Origin: Chrysoperla carnea | Lineage: Eukaryota; Arthropoda; Insecta; Neuroptera; Chrysopidae | Direction of reading: 5' to 3' | NCBI RefSeq assembly: GCF_905475395.1 | Contig: NC_058340.1 | Coordinates: 65,574,181 to 65,638,180 of the forward strand | DNA: 64,000 nt | Part shown: positions 21,590 to 34,774 of the stretch, piece after piece | Position numbering within the stretch: the stretch's first letter is position 1 | Layout of the letters: every line of letters begins with the position of its first letter | Made by a program: the position numbers and the translations under genes | The notes under the pieces: generated by a model | Database searches by the model: none | Seen by the model: only the letters and a program-made list of their open reading frames with translations | Told to the model about the DNA's origin: nothing

Positions 21590-21905
21590 TCCGAGAATTC
21601 TCATTCACGTTTACGTTCCCAAAAAAATGAGGGTATGAAATATTTGAGATTTACTTTTCAAATTTTCGGGGTGGATTCTGTTAGAACTTGGCAAAATTAG
21701 ACGAAAAATTAAGAGTAAAATTTTTCGATGTATATCATACGTTTGGAAATATTGATGCCTAAAGATTTAGAGAAAATATCACTTATAGAAGACATATTTA
21801 TTTTCTTAACACAAATGCCATTAATTTCATCTCGTTCAAAGTATTTTATGGAAAAACGAGTGCCGCTTGTTATAAATTTCTTGCCACTAGATACGCGCCT
21901 GCTTT
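21590..21905 (+). repeat. Dispersed family B, copy 1
   Basis: The blocks AAATTAAGAGTAAAATTTTT, ATTTAGAGAAAAT, CACTTATAGAAGA and GGAAAAACGAGTGCCGCTTG recur at 54455-54640. The upstream part (CTCATTCACGTTTACG, CCCAAAAAAATGAG) matches the reverse strand of 28510-28720. It is a non-coding repeat of unknown class; the open frame across 21728-21937 is incidental. Confidence 0.65.
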
Positions 21906-21937
21906 GCCTTACGGATAATTCTCCACTGCCTGATTAG

Positions 21938-24900
21938 TTTGTGATAATCCATGTGAAAAACAGGTAAACGGGCTATCCATATCTTCTGATCTTCTTGCGA
22001 GACTCTACAGGGTTAGGATCTTTACTACTTACTTCTTCAATTTCGAATTTCTGATCTTTTGCTTTATTTAATGAGTTTTGGAAGGAAATTTGATGTGCTA
22101 GAAGAAACTTAATAAAGAATTTTTTTTGCAGAACTGTGTTACCCATTAATTTAATATTAATTTATAATCGATCTGTATTACATAATTAATAAGAAATATT
22201 CTGTGAGATTTTTAGTTCAAGATGAGAAGGTAGGACGTATAGGAATAGAAGACTGAAATCAATATAACTGTTTTAAAGTAAAGTAAACTAATCACATCAA
22301 TTATGTTATGATCAATAATTTTAATTATTGTTAATATATAATTAATAATTATCTACCTATACGTTTTCTTACATACTAATATTGTTGGTATACCCGAAGT
22401 TGGAGAAAAGAGGAGAGAGAGATAGAAAGTATTTTTCTAGTCTATTTTATTTATTATATATCTAAAATCCCTTAAAAAATTTATAGGATAATTTTGACCT
22501 AGACCTAAACAAATACAAAAAAACGGATTTATTTAACGATTAGGTGAACAGTTTTTGAGATATCATCTTAAAATCTTGTACGAAAAACTTTTATTTCGGA
22601 GCTATTCTTAGTATGTATATCTCGAAAATTATTAATCTTACCGAAGCACCCGATTTTTGTATTTTTTGGGTCAAAATATAGGTACTTTAGAAAATGTTTT
22701 TTATACAGTTGTTACCTGTTGAGGTATTACAGCGTTCATACTAGATATTTTTTAACCCCAACTTAATCCTTGGAATCTAAGAAATCAATAAAAAAATTTC
22801 TCAATCAGATATTTAATTTCTTTGAAATGATGATTTTATAATAAAATCAAAATAATAATTAATAAAGTCTCTTAAAAATATCAAACGATTTATTGATTTG
22901 ATTTTTTGGAAATCATTTAATAAAAATAAATTCATTTTTCTACGAAAACAGTAATAGGTTAGCACAATGTAATATCGATATTAATAATAATATCATATCG
23001 ATAATAAATCAATAATTGATATTAGGGGTTGTTGTTATTGATGACTATTGTAAATTCACACCTATAATATAGTGGTTGGTGCCTGAATAAAGTTGAATAT
23101 TGATTCTTAGAAGGTCATTCAAACGTTTATCATTTTATTGAAGAGTGTTACATTAAACATCATAGGTATAAATTAAATTATTTAAATCTGAAGTAAATTG
23201 TACATTTAATTAAATTTACCCTAGATAATGAGATCAAACAATAATATAGGAGGTATTAGTGGATAAAAAAGCGAAATATAGAATTTCATAATAGAGAGCC
23301 GTTTGGGGGAAATTGTCTAAACTTTGAAATGAGATAAAATTGTGTATCTCAATCAAAATCTTAAGATATCGAGACATTTGGAAAAATTCGATAATTCAAA
23401 TATATAGGTATTTTCTAAATATATCATTTATGAAACACAATATGTTCCTCGAAGCCCCATATTTAATTACTGTTTCATTCGACTTCTTCACTAATAATTT
23501 CTGATTCTGAACTGTAGCAACTTCTGATTATTGTTCATAGATGGCTTTTGATACAAAATTTGAAAAACATCTTATGTTTTTCGATTACTATAAACAATAT
23601 CTAATTAAAACAAAATTATTCTGATCTTTGCTAATTTACCGCTAAAATGAAAAAAATACTCTTCCGTAAAATAAATTTAGTATCTAAATTTACTACAAAT
23701 TTTACAATAAATAATTTTATAATAACAATTAATGAAAAAATGTCTTTGAAGTTTTCTGTCAAAGTATGAAGTTTGATAAACGAAAATGCTTTCCTAAAAT
23801 GAACGGAAATTATTGATAAACAGAAAAAATAAGCACTAGTGTGTAATAGGTACTGATTTGAGTGTTTTATTAGATAAATTATATAAAAAAAATTTATATT
23901 TAGAATATTTCTATATTTAATTTTTAAATAATTATAATCGTTTTTAATTCACACGTAATAAATAAAAATATTCTCGGTTAAACATGAAATTATAAAACTA
24001 CTAGGTTCTGAACTTGTAATACTTGTAATGAGTTTTGATTCTATACAAGTTTTTAACTATCTAAATACTTACTGTCTAATTAATTTTCGAAATTATCGGA
24101 TTCATAGATTGATATTTAGAAACAATTAGCGATCAGATCCGGCTTCGCACTTAGGTTGTAATAAATAACCGATAGTTGCACATTCAAAAATTAACCATAG
24201 CACCTGCTAGAGATTCACCCTGGTGACTCACAGGCAACAGTTTATTGAGATTATCGTATAAAAATATCATCAAAATTTCTGACTCTTTCCGGTGAATTTT
24301 CCAAAAATTTTCTCTCATACAAACCTTGTTCATAAAATTACAAGCATAACAAAAAATTAGTCAAGCCGTTCTCAAGAATTGATTGATATGGTGTAAATGT
24401 TGGTGTTGGCGCAGGGTAGTTATAAAAATCGAAAGTACCACGAGTTTGCAGTTTCTATAAGAATACACCTTGAATTGTAGAAACGAGTCTAATTTGTGAT
24501 ATTTTGAAATTTCTGTTATACTCAGCAGTCATTTCCATGCTCTAGCAATAGGAATTCATAATTTTTTTTGCTTTAATAAAAGTTAATTCATGTAACAAAC
24601 AGCAGAAAAAAGTTATTTTTCAATTAACTATAAAAACAATCAAGATAAAAGCCATCAAAGATTTGTCTGCATCTCTTTCTAGCAAAACAGAATTTAGCAT
24701 AAAGTTCTTATGGCAAACATTGTACATGACGTCAAATAATATGTCCGATCTCTCTGTCTAATATCTGTCAAATATTAGTAGTTTAAAATGCATATATAAT
24801 TCGTATTTCTTGACCGATTTTAATTTTAATTTCACTTTTTGTCATCTCTTTTACGGTATTTTCATACTTTGTTAAGAAATGCGAAAAAACATTCAGGAAT

Positions 24901-26620
24901 ATACTCCATTCTGTTTCATTTGGTCTTAGTATGGTTCAATAATAACAACTTTACTCTTCTAAATGATTGTTTTATTATAAGAATGGTTATTTTATATTTA
25001 ATTTTTGGTTTTGAGAACTTAAATGATTTAAGGAATTCAAGGAAATGGAAAATGCCACTTTTAATCTTTCAATAAATATGTCATAGGCTCTGTGCAACCT
25101 CCGTAAATGGGTAGATCAAGATTTTATCAATCTGTGATACGGAATGCTTAAGAAATAGACCATAATTTAATTTACTTCAAATAATTCGAATGAATGTCAG
25201 TGAATAAAAATAATTAGTTAGTGACGAAGAAGACGGTTGAAAGCATCGTCATTAGTATCTAGTTAGTTAAAAGATAAGATATTTTATCATTACATACATA
25301 TTTTACCTACAAGGAAATTATGTTACTTCTTGTAAAACATACTGCTAATATGTTGTTAAATAATTACAGCTATATGTAATATGTAATATGCAGTAGCTAT
25401 TTGTTAACGAACAAATTGATCAAAATTATCTGGACTACAGTTATCTTGTTAACTAACATATCATAGATAAAAATATAATCATTGTCAACTATGTGAAATA
25501 TTTATTTAGTCTACTAGTATGTAAGAGCCTAGAATAACGTCACGAAAAAGTTGATTTCAAGATGACTCGATTTTGGATTTTATTAACATTTATGCGCCTG
25601 TAATCTCTTTAGCGGTCGCAATTTAAGTCCGATTTAAATAAAATTTGGTATCAAGAAGGGTTTTGGTATTTGCTATTTGGTAAAGCTCAAGTTAATGAGA
25701 AAAATCGACAGATAAACAAGGAGTGGGGGTTTTGCAAAGTACAAAATTTTGAATTTTTTCAAAGTAAAAAATATTTTTGTATTTTTTGATCAGTTTTAAG
25801 CTGAAAAGTATTCTTGTGATTTTTTTTCTAAGCATTAGTTTTCGAAATAAAATGGCTTGAAAAATTAAAAATGAAATATTCAATTTTTTTAAGAAAATAT
25901 GTTTTTTTTCCATCTCTGAGGAAATTTGCTTAGCTAATGCAGCTCCTATTCTACGAATTTTTTTCCTTATAGAAATTAGGTAAAGATGAAATCCGTTTGG
26001 TATTTACTAGTGTGTATTTCCGAAAAAAGCTTCGAAAATTACTGATTATTACAAGTTTTTATTTACCTTGCAATGTTTGTATGCATATGTATGTAAGGGT
26101 CAAATCTTGACACAGAAAATAGTCGGTTTAATTTTGATTTAAAAAAAAAATCAAATAAAAGAATTAGTTCTGTAGCAGATAGTCCCGTCGGATGTGATTG
26201 ATAGTTTAAATATGATTATTTCGAATGATTTTATTTATATTCATGGATCGAAAGCATTTAAGAAATAAATTTTGATGACTTTAGAATATGATTATGAGCT
26301 TTTAGACCATGTACATACAATATGTATAAAAAGAGAAGCTTTGGATAAATATATTCATCAATTTTAGAAAATAACATTTTTAAGTTATAACTTAATCTTT
26401 TGATGCGACGGATCACAAAAAGAACCATACAGAATAGAACATACACTTTTCAGATACTTTTTAATAAAAATTTTAGAAAATTTCAAACTTTTATTAATAG
26501 AAATATTTTAAAATATATACAAGAAAAAAATGTATATTTTACTTTATTTTGAGTACACTTTAATGCCATAAATTTCATATAGATACGTCTGTTATTAATA
26601 ATATTTTATGCTTTTTTTTT
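21938..26620. other. Intergenic, no gene seen
   Basis: AT-rich sequence without recognisable exons. A TTTTGACCTAGACC to TTTTTTGGGTCAAAATA tract (22490-22690) is a diverged member of a repeat also seen near 20570, 37440-37660 and 47420-47700. The short open frames here show no family resemblance. Confidence 0.45.
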
Positions 26621-26625
26621 TTTGA

Positions 26626-27360
26626 AATACCGAATACCCTGTATATATGAAATATATAACAAGGTATACTAATTTTAGTCTCAAGTTTGTAACGCGTAGC
26701 TAGAAATATTTATGAAATGCTCAAAACTTTAGTATAGGTGTTCATAAAATCACCTAATTAGTTTATTCCCGTTTGTCAATAAGTCTATTCGTCTGGAAAC
26801 ACTCAAAAACGAAAATATATATATCGAGCTGACATTTTTATAGCGTACTCAGAACGTAAAATGCGAGGTTGAGTTCGTAAATGAGCAATATAGATCAATT
26901 GGATCTTGTAAACCTTAAGAGATAGAACAAAAATTTAAGTGTAAAAAATATTACTTATATAAAAAAATAAACAACTTTTGACTGATACATTTTTTTCGTA
27001 TAAATCTTTGTTTATCCAAATTACGGTAGAACTTAAGTTTTCATTATTTCCAAAACTAAACAAGATAAAGATGAAAAATTGTACGTAGCGTCAAATATTT
27101 AGTCTATTGATTTTGAAGATTATACCAAACCTGTCGCATATATAAAAAGGGTTCAGATAGAACATTTTTCGAAATTTCGGAATGGCGGCCAAGGTTCTTC
27201 AATTTATTTAACATAAATGATTTTGTATTTTTAAAATCTAATTAATAAAACAATATTATCATACAAGATCTGACATTCAACACTGTCCACATCGATATTT
27301 CCACAATTAACTCAGTCAATTTTTTATTTTCACTTGTTTTTTTAATGAATTGATTGACTG
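26626..27360 (+). repeat. Dispersed family A, copy 1
   Basis: It starts with ATACCCTGTATATATGAAAT and ends with AATTAACTCAGTCAATT followed by TTCACTTG. Between these are TAGGTGTTCATAAAATCACC, AACTCAAAAACGAAAA-like and GCGTACTCAGAACGTAAAA blocks, and a TTAAGAGATAGAACAAAA block. The same order of blocks occurs at 41180 and 45715 (plus), 62150-62575 (minus) and partly at 63890-64000. No coding capacity is visible in any copy. The class is unknown. Confidence 0.75.
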
Positions 27361-28505
27361 ATAAATATAGACAAAAACCATTAGAAATTCTTATTTTCTA
27401 GAAAAAATTGCTTTATAAAAATTGACGATAAGTTCAATTTCAAATTATATGTACGATTTTTGTCACTTTTTAGTTTGATTAAAACGATTTAGTTCTGCTT
27501 GAATGTAACTTCATTGTAAATTTAATTGAATATTTAATGCAATTATATTTTTATGTTGGATAAAATATTCAATTTTAAATGTAAATGCTATTTAAGACGG
27601 TTATCTATTTTATGTTTAGAAATGTTTATATGTAATAAAGTTTTCAACAAATTGGTAAGAATATATCAAGAAACGGCTTTAAAAATCAAATATGACTATT
27701 TTATTTATTCTTAAAATAATTTTATCTATTCTTAAAATCACTTTCCTTAAAAATTTGATGAAAATATAGCCCAATAACAGTGGGCTAACAAATGTTTAGA
27801 AAAATTTTGAACTCTTTTTCTCTGATAAAATCAACTATCATCAGTGACAACTATCTTCAAATTTTTGCAAGAAATTAATTAGAAAATGCTTAAAATTAAA
27901 TTCTAAAAGTGTCTTTCTTGGAAATTTATTCAATTTTATTAGCTTTCAAGAAAAAAGGCACGTTTTCTTAAGATCATCTTTAAATCGTGTAAATGTAAAT
28001 TGTGTTAAATTATAGATTTGAACTGTTAAAGTTTGCGTTTTTAATATGTAAATCCTATATTGAAGTGTTTTTAAAGGTATATACTTTATTTTAAAGATAG
28101 CAAAACTTATTTTCTTAAGATTAATTTGGAAAACTAATATTCATTAGTTCAAAGAATTTGCGTTAAGTATTTTTTCTATTCGTTGTGTGCGTAGCCATGG
28201 TAGGGACAATAAAATCGATGCTAGCGCTTCCAGTGAAAAATTTTGGCTATAAAGGAGGCTGTAATGACTAATTTGCAATATTTTACATGTTAATGTTATA
28301 GAAAATGTCAAATTAAAATTATTGAAAAACACGAATTAATTAAACTTATTATTAAACAAATATTAGTTTTCAAATGTAAATTATCATAATTATTTATTTA
28401 AATTTGTGAGACAATAATATTAAATTTTCAAGGAAAGTCATAAATGCAATCCATACAATTATATATGCATCCATACAATTCTATAATTAAAGTAATGTAT
28501 CGTTA
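27361..28505. other. Intergenic, no gene seen
   Basis: AT-rich sequence. A short tandem duplication of GCATCCATACAATT-like units lies at 28447-28485. Nothing else is supportable. Confidence 0.4.
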
Positions 28506-28509
28506 CCAT

Positions 28510-28720
28510 GGAAACGTCTCCAAAAAAACTCACGCACGGTGCGAATAAATGATTTTCTATAAATCTTTAGGCATCAATATTTCAAAAACTATATCGAAAA
28601 ATTTTACTATTAATTTTCGTCTAATTTTCCCAAGTTGTAAAAATAATCCACCCTCAAAATTTGAAACGTAAGACTCAAATATTTGTATACACTCATTTTA
28701 TTGGGAACATCGTTAACGAA
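28510..28720 (-). repeat. Dispersed family B, copy 2
   Basis: The reverse complement of this stretch matches 21600-21780: CTTTAGGCATCAATATTTC, AAAAATTTTACT and ATTTTCGTCTAATTTT correspond on the opposite strand, followed by the AACGTAAGACTCAAATATTT and CACTCATTTTATTGGGAAC blocks. Confidence 0.65.
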
Positions 28721-30950
28721 AATATGATTAAGTTATTTTTGTCTAGGTTTCAAGGATATGCGATTTCAATGGTGGAAGCGCAATGAACACAAAAAGATAT
28801 GTATATCTATAATGCTAAAATTTAAATTGGTGAATTTTATGCGCTTCCACCATAAAAATGTAAATTTATGATGCAAATGGGTCTGCATTTACATTAGACG
28901 CACAAATAAACTACAAAATTTCGTAATAATTTTCTTAAAGAAAATATTAGCTTTCGTGCAGTTAATAATTCAAGTGATTTACATGTATCATCAATTTCAA
29001 AACTATAGTTCATCATTTCAATTTGTATAAATAACTTTTTTTATATTTTTTTATAGATATTTAGATACATTTCACCACGTCCATGATATTACTAATAAAC
29101 TTAAAATTAATTCGATGAAACATGATTATTATGAATCCAGGATTCTGAATATACATTCAGAAAATATACGTTGACTTAATGACTTTAATTTTAATTTGGT
29201 ATACGAAATTTGTTCATTTCAAATCAAGAATTTAAATACATGTCCGAAAAAAGAAGGAAAATTGATTGGATCAAGGTTTTTTTTAACAAACTAAAACAAT
29301 TACGATAAATCGAGATCATTATATTGAACGAGACCAAGATCATAATCATCTGGTTCTTGGTCTTCCATTATTATTTTTAGTCTTGGTCTAGCAAAAATAA
29401 TCTTATAGTTTTGATCTTGATCAATCGAGTCTTGCCTCGATTTAGTCATATTATATTATAATCATAGTCTATCACTCAAACTGTGTTATACAGAAAGTTA
29501 GTAGATTAGTTATTGTTTTTTTCGTTATTTCTCTGGTTTTACTTAAAAAATTTTCTCAGGTATAATAAAAAAGCACCTGGCTAAGAGGTTCATTAATTAT
29601 TTTCAACAATAAGTTTGGTAAAAGTTTTGTAATGAGCCTTGGTACATTGGTCTTGCAGAGTTAGGTCTTGATCATAATTCATGTAAATAGCGTCTTAGTA
29701 TTGGTCTTGTCAAAGTAGTAGGTACTATATTTGTCTTCGTCTTGAAAAATTTTAAGGCGCGAATAAGACTATCCGCCAGAAATATTGTGATATGGCCAAC
29801 CTGCGTATAGGTCTGATGCTCATACCCCATTGACTCGTCCGCCATAACTATTGCCAAAGTTACTATTCCCGTATGACGTTCATATCCATACTAACAAAGT
29901 GATATCCACAAAAACCAGGCATTGTAACGGAAAGAAACTTGTGGAACCAAGTAAGTTAGATGTTTAGAATGGCCAGACTCGGGATATATATTCTGGATTC
30001 CAAAAATTTCCAAAGAATCTCTTATTTTTCGAATTTTATCAGGTTAAAATACACCTCATGACGCATATAAGTCCAGAAATGTTTTAGATAATTCAAATAT
30101 GTAACGGAACCATAACAAAATATATGATAATATTATATTTCATGTTTCGTGATTAAAAAACAAAATAAAAATAAATAAAAAACTCTTCGATATACAAGAA
30201 AATAATTGGTTTTCTGTATACCATAACAGCATGTTAATGATGGCGAACATTTAATAAGCCAATCAGCATATTGTTAACGTTATTTCACAATACAATACAC
30301 ACAAAAAATACAAAAATACAAAAAAGAAAAAGAACAAAGTATTACCCATATAAAAACAATTGGATCGAATTTGATTGGCTGCTGTACGTATCAATAAAGA
30401 ATATGTACCCTGATCTCTTTTTTATCTCTTTTTTTTTTTTTTAAATTGTTTTTGGATGTTCATGTAATAAAAACTTAAGGTAGAAGATTCTATATGAAAC
30501 ACCTTCTGACGTGTTCAAGTTTCGCTTGCTGTGAAATTATCTAGGTATACTAATTAATAGTAGAAAAACAAAATTCAATTATTTTTTTATACGTAGAATG
30601 TTCTGTAATATAAACCTTTCGAACGTGTTCAAGTTTTGTCTGTGTAAAATTATCTTCCGACAGTTTTAACATATATAAAGATTTTTATGAAAAATAATAT
30701 AAAAATTAGAAAATAGAAAAAAAAAGAAGAAGTTATTTTTGTGATATCATGCAAGTGAATCAATAATTCCGTGAAAAATGTTTTCTCGTTAAATGAAAAG
30801 TGTACTTTTAATTGAAAAGTAAGAATATGGTGATTTGATTAAATGTGTGAGATTGTTGAAGTTTAATTTTATTCAGGGAATGTTTTCAGTTTAGGATTTT
30901 GAAAAATTATTGTATTTTTAAATTAAAACAACAAATGTTATATTGAATTT
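28721..30950. other. Intergenic with GGTCTTG-rich low-complexity tract
   Basis: AT-rich intergenic DNA. At 29310-29730 the sequence repeatedly uses GATCTTG, GGTCTTG and CTTGGTC in both orientations, a degenerate low-complexity tract. Near 28750-28860 the phrase GCGCTTCCACCAT and its complement ATGGTGGAAGCGC form inverted arms about 80 bp apart. No exon is supportable. Confidence 0.45.
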
Positions 30951-30959
30951 TTGTTATTA

Positions 30960-31745
30960 AAATTAGGTTAGGATGAAGTACGTTTGGCATTCGAGAGCGA
31001 TTAGGTTGATTCCCTTTACATACTTACAAAATTCGATAAAATTTGGATGTGATAGAGCAACATTAAATTTTTTGGATTCTGATGACGTCATAAAGTTCAA
31101 AATTCGATTTTTTTGATAACATAGACAAATTTGATCCGATTTTATTGGAATTTTTCAAATCCACTAATTTTGGGTCATTCTTTTCATCTGTGATACCAGT
31201 TTTTTGCTAGCTATCACTAATGTGCTTCATTCCAGGACCAGGCTCCACATTCTTGAAACCCATTAGAGTTAGGTTAATTTTTACCACAAATTTGAAAAGT
31301 ATGACCCAAATTTAGTTGGATTACATACTTGGTTTATCAAAATTGGATAAAATTTGGATGTGATAGAGCAACATTAAATTTTTTGGATTCTGATGACGTC
31401 ATAAAGTTCAAAATTCGATTTTTTTGATAACACAGCCAAATTTAATCCGATCTTATTGGAATTTTTTTTGAAACCCACTAACTTTGGGTCATTCTTTTCA
31501 GCTGTGATGTCAGGTTTTCGCTAGATATCACTTGGCTGCTTCCTTCCGGGACCAGGACTCCGCATTCTTGAAACCTATTATAGCTAGGTTAATTTTTATG
31601 ACAAATTTGAAAAGTATGACCCAAATTAAGTAGCATTACATACTTGGTTTACCAATTTTGGATAAAATTTGAATGTGATAGAGCAAAATTAAATTTTTTG
31701 GAGTTTAAAATTTCTAATAAAATTATATACTTTAATTTACGAATG
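30960..31745 (+). repeat. Tandem array of a ~315-bp unit (family C), copy 1
   Basis: GATAAAATTTGGATGTGATA recurs at about 31035, 31345 and, one base changed, 31661, giving a period of about 310-316 bp and roughly 2.4 units. The first two units carry GATTCTGATGACGTCATAAA. All units have TTTGGGTCATTCTTTTCA-like and GAAAAGTATGACCCAAATT blocks and a TTCATTCC-GGACCAGG--TCC--ATTCTTGAAACC block. Further copies lie at 38.5, 39.8 and 59.7 kb. It is non-coding. Confidence 0.85.
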
Positions 31746-32815
31746 TATTTTTTCTCTGTTACAGCTGAAGGTCCGGCGTGTTAAATTGTTTATTTTAGTT
31801 TATAATTTAGGCTGTTAATTATTTCATGCATAATATCATATATAAAATTTTCGTGCTAATTTACGATTCATGAAAATTATATTTTAAATAGAATTAATTT
31901 ATGATTTGATGAAAATTCTTGATGTAATGTTTTCATCGGGTAATAAAGATCTTTTTGTTTATTTGTTAATAATGAAATAATTAATAATAATTACTGGAAA
32001 AACACATCTGTCTTATATCAATTGATATAATGAAAAAATTCATTGCTTTAAAAAATGTACTACATATTTCCAAGATCAGAGAAATAGATTTTTCAACAAA
32101 AATTAAAATAAATTTTAAAGATTTTATCGGAAATTCCTATAATAGTTTTTTAGTATATTGTGTAACAAGAGCGAGATATTGTCAATTTCAGGATAAGTTT
32201 TTGCATTATCTTTTGAGCAATGAGAAAAATAGACAATGAGCCTTTGTCGTAAAATTTTTTTATTGCTTCAAAAGACGTTCATTATCGAACCAAAACTCAT
32301 TTGAAATTAATTTTTGATAACATCAATAACTAAACGATAATATGACGGATTAAAATGTACAAATAGAAAGATAAGAAAATAACACAATTGGTCATAACCC
32401 GCAATTGTCATAGAGACTACATCAAAGTTGTTTTGCAAGAATAAGATAGAAAAAATTATTTAATTTCTTATATCTTTCATGTTTATTAATCGATTTTAAT
32501 TTTGATTTCAGATCTTGTCATCTATTCCCGCAAATGTTCAAATTTTAACGAAAAATATATTGAAATGGACATCTTGACAAAGTCCTATTGCCCAATCCGG
32601 ATGGCAAGTAAATTGTGGTACGGAAAACAGTGCGAAGAGATAGGTCTTATTTTGTATTAGATAAATTATTTATTATTTTTCAGAATAATTCAAAACGTAT
32701 GAGTTTGATTCGAGCTTTAAAGGTCCCGTATGTAAGTGTAGGTTCAGTAAATTTTATATACCAATTTTTGTAAATTTTGACATGATGAATAAATATTTAG
32801 TCCATTCATTGCTAA
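31746..32815. other. Intergenic, no gene seen
   Basis: AT-rich sequence with no recognised exon or repeat. The open frame at 32030-32239 is biased to Lys/Ile/Phe and looks like chance. Confidence 0.4.
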
Positions 32816-32819
32816 ATGA

Positions 32820-33240
32820 AAGAAACAGCTCGCATAATACTAAAACCTCATGGAATGTGTTTCTTAGGTGTCAAATATCATTAGCAACGCATAAGTTAAA
32901 TGTTTCTATTTGTTAATAAACAACAAATTTCTAATTCAATGAAACGATCAATGTTAATGTTAACTTAAAAAATTAGTAATTAGGCAACTTGTATGACGTA
33001 AATGTTGAGTGTTTGTCAAATAATCGAAAACTATTATACATGTATAACGTATACGTAATGCAAGTAGCCTATTTATTAACTTTGTAAGCCAATTTTAACA
33101 TTAATCGTTCCACTGAATTAACAATTTATTGTTTATTAACAAATAGAAATATTTGCATCACTAACTCATCGTTACTAATGAAATTTGACACCTAAGAAAT
33201 ACATTCCATGAGGTTTTAGCAAAGTGCGAGCGGTTTCTTA
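32820..33240. mobile_element. Foldback MITE with ~190-bp arms
   Basis: The left arm (AGAAACAGCTCGCATAATAC, then AAAACCTCATGGAATGTGTT and TCTTAGGTGTCAAAT) is matched in reverse by the right arm ending TGCGAGCGGTTTCTT. CTATTTGTTAATAAACAA and its complement also sit symmetrically. Arms are about 190 bp and the whole about 420 bp. No transposase is present. A clear target duplication was not identified. Confidence 0.8.
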
Positions 33241-34540
33241 TATTTTCCTTTATTTGTAACATCTTAAAATTTTTATAGCATTGCTAATTTAGGTGTTCCT
33301 GAAATGATGCAGGTTCTACTTCTTTGTTTTTTGTATATGGTTTGTATGATTTCAAATCAATCCGTGTTATCTGGTATAGTATATTGGTAGGTAAAGTTAA
33401 GCGTAATCAATTATTATAAGGAAAAGGAGGAAATGCTTTATTAATTTTTGATTTTTATTATTATTAAAAATCATTGATATTCAACAAAATAAGTTTATTC
33501 AGGTTCATAGTTCAGTTAATATTTTATGAATCATTTGGGCATTAAAATAAATGAATAAAAAAATATAGATAACAGATGAATTTATTAAAACTTTTTAGAT
33601 AAACTATTTTAATTAATTTTATGCAATATTATACTAAAAATTCTATTTTACAGTGTATTCCTTATAAATTGTCAACTTTGTCATATTTATTCCCTTCAAT
33701 AGCTTCAGATGAAGGTGATTGTTGAGAATGTTGGGAAAATAGGGCGATCGTTGATGATATAATAATTCGTTACTGATTAATATATCTTTTTTGATTTTAG
33801 ACAGTGTTTTGGAAAACGCTCGCGAAATCGTCAAATCAATATGATTGGTTATTGATTATTCCATACTATTTTTTACATAGAAAATTCAGCTTCTTAAATG
33901 TTTCAAAATCATTCACAGAGCTTCTATTAAAAAGCTCTTATGTAAGATATATAATACTTATCTCATCAGCGTCGAACGGTCGAAATTATGAAAGATACAA
34001 CGGGTGTGCTCATTTACCTTTTGCATTCAGCTTGATAACAGGAATGAATAAAAACCAAGATATGAATATTCCTATAAAATAAACTAGATAAGGTCAAAAC
34101 TTTATAGCCTTTAAATTACTTGATATTTAATTCGTAGCTATACTAATAGCATGATTTTGGAAAACGGTACACAGGTGAAGTAAAAATTGATAAAAAGAAG
34201 GTGTTTAAAATGTTGGTCCTTCGAGCCGGATAGAATGATATAAAAGTTAGAAATTTCAACATTGAACATTTGATAATACATGTACTACGTTTTTAAAATC
34301 TATCTGAGTTATAATGTTTTGAAATTTCAACCATACCCATTATAACTTTGGTACGGAATCTTAAATGCTAATAATTAATATGCGTACAATTATTTTTATA
34401 ATAAAATCAAGTTGGCGGTATCTATGGAATGAGTTGAGTATGAGGCGCCCACAATAATAAATAAATACTATTCACAATATGTCCGTCCCCACCAAATAAA
34501 AAAAAAAAAACTTATAAAAATTTTACCGCCGACGACTATA
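33241..34540. other. Intergenic, no gene recognised
   Basis: It contains a 92-codon open frame (33804-34082, plus) without similarity to anything I know. No consistent splice pattern or composition change supports a gene. Confidence 0.4.
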
Positions 34541-34564
34541 CACACACACACACACACACACACA
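34541..34564 (+). repeat. (CA)n microsatellite
   Basis: About twelve CA dinucleotides in a row; a potentially polymorphic simple repeat. Confidence 0.95.
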
Positions 34565-34774
34565 ATTATACATTTTTCTGAGTGAGTCTACACAATACTC
34601 TCAAAGCACATAATATTTTAATTCATATGTAGAATTGTATTTAGTAATAATTACGGTTTGGTACTGCTAATACACACATAATTGTGCTAATTAAAAAAAA
34701 AAAATTTTAAATACGTGCTTTTAAAAATAAATTTTACCATTTGTATATAAAGTTAACGCAAGATTACACAACAT

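Noticed and set aside
29672-29857. 61-codon minus-strand frame beginning MAIVMADESMGYEHQ
   Set aside because: It looked less random than its neighbours and may be a repeat-derived coding scrap, but I could not tie it to any family.
30960-31745. Tandem units considered as a CRISPR array
   Set aside because: Units are about 315 bp and repeat throughout their length, with no short repeat/unique spacer alternation; the genome is eukaryotic.
33804-34082. 92-codon plus-strand open frame
   Set aside because: No motif, no supporting splice sites, composition like surrounding AT-rich DNA.
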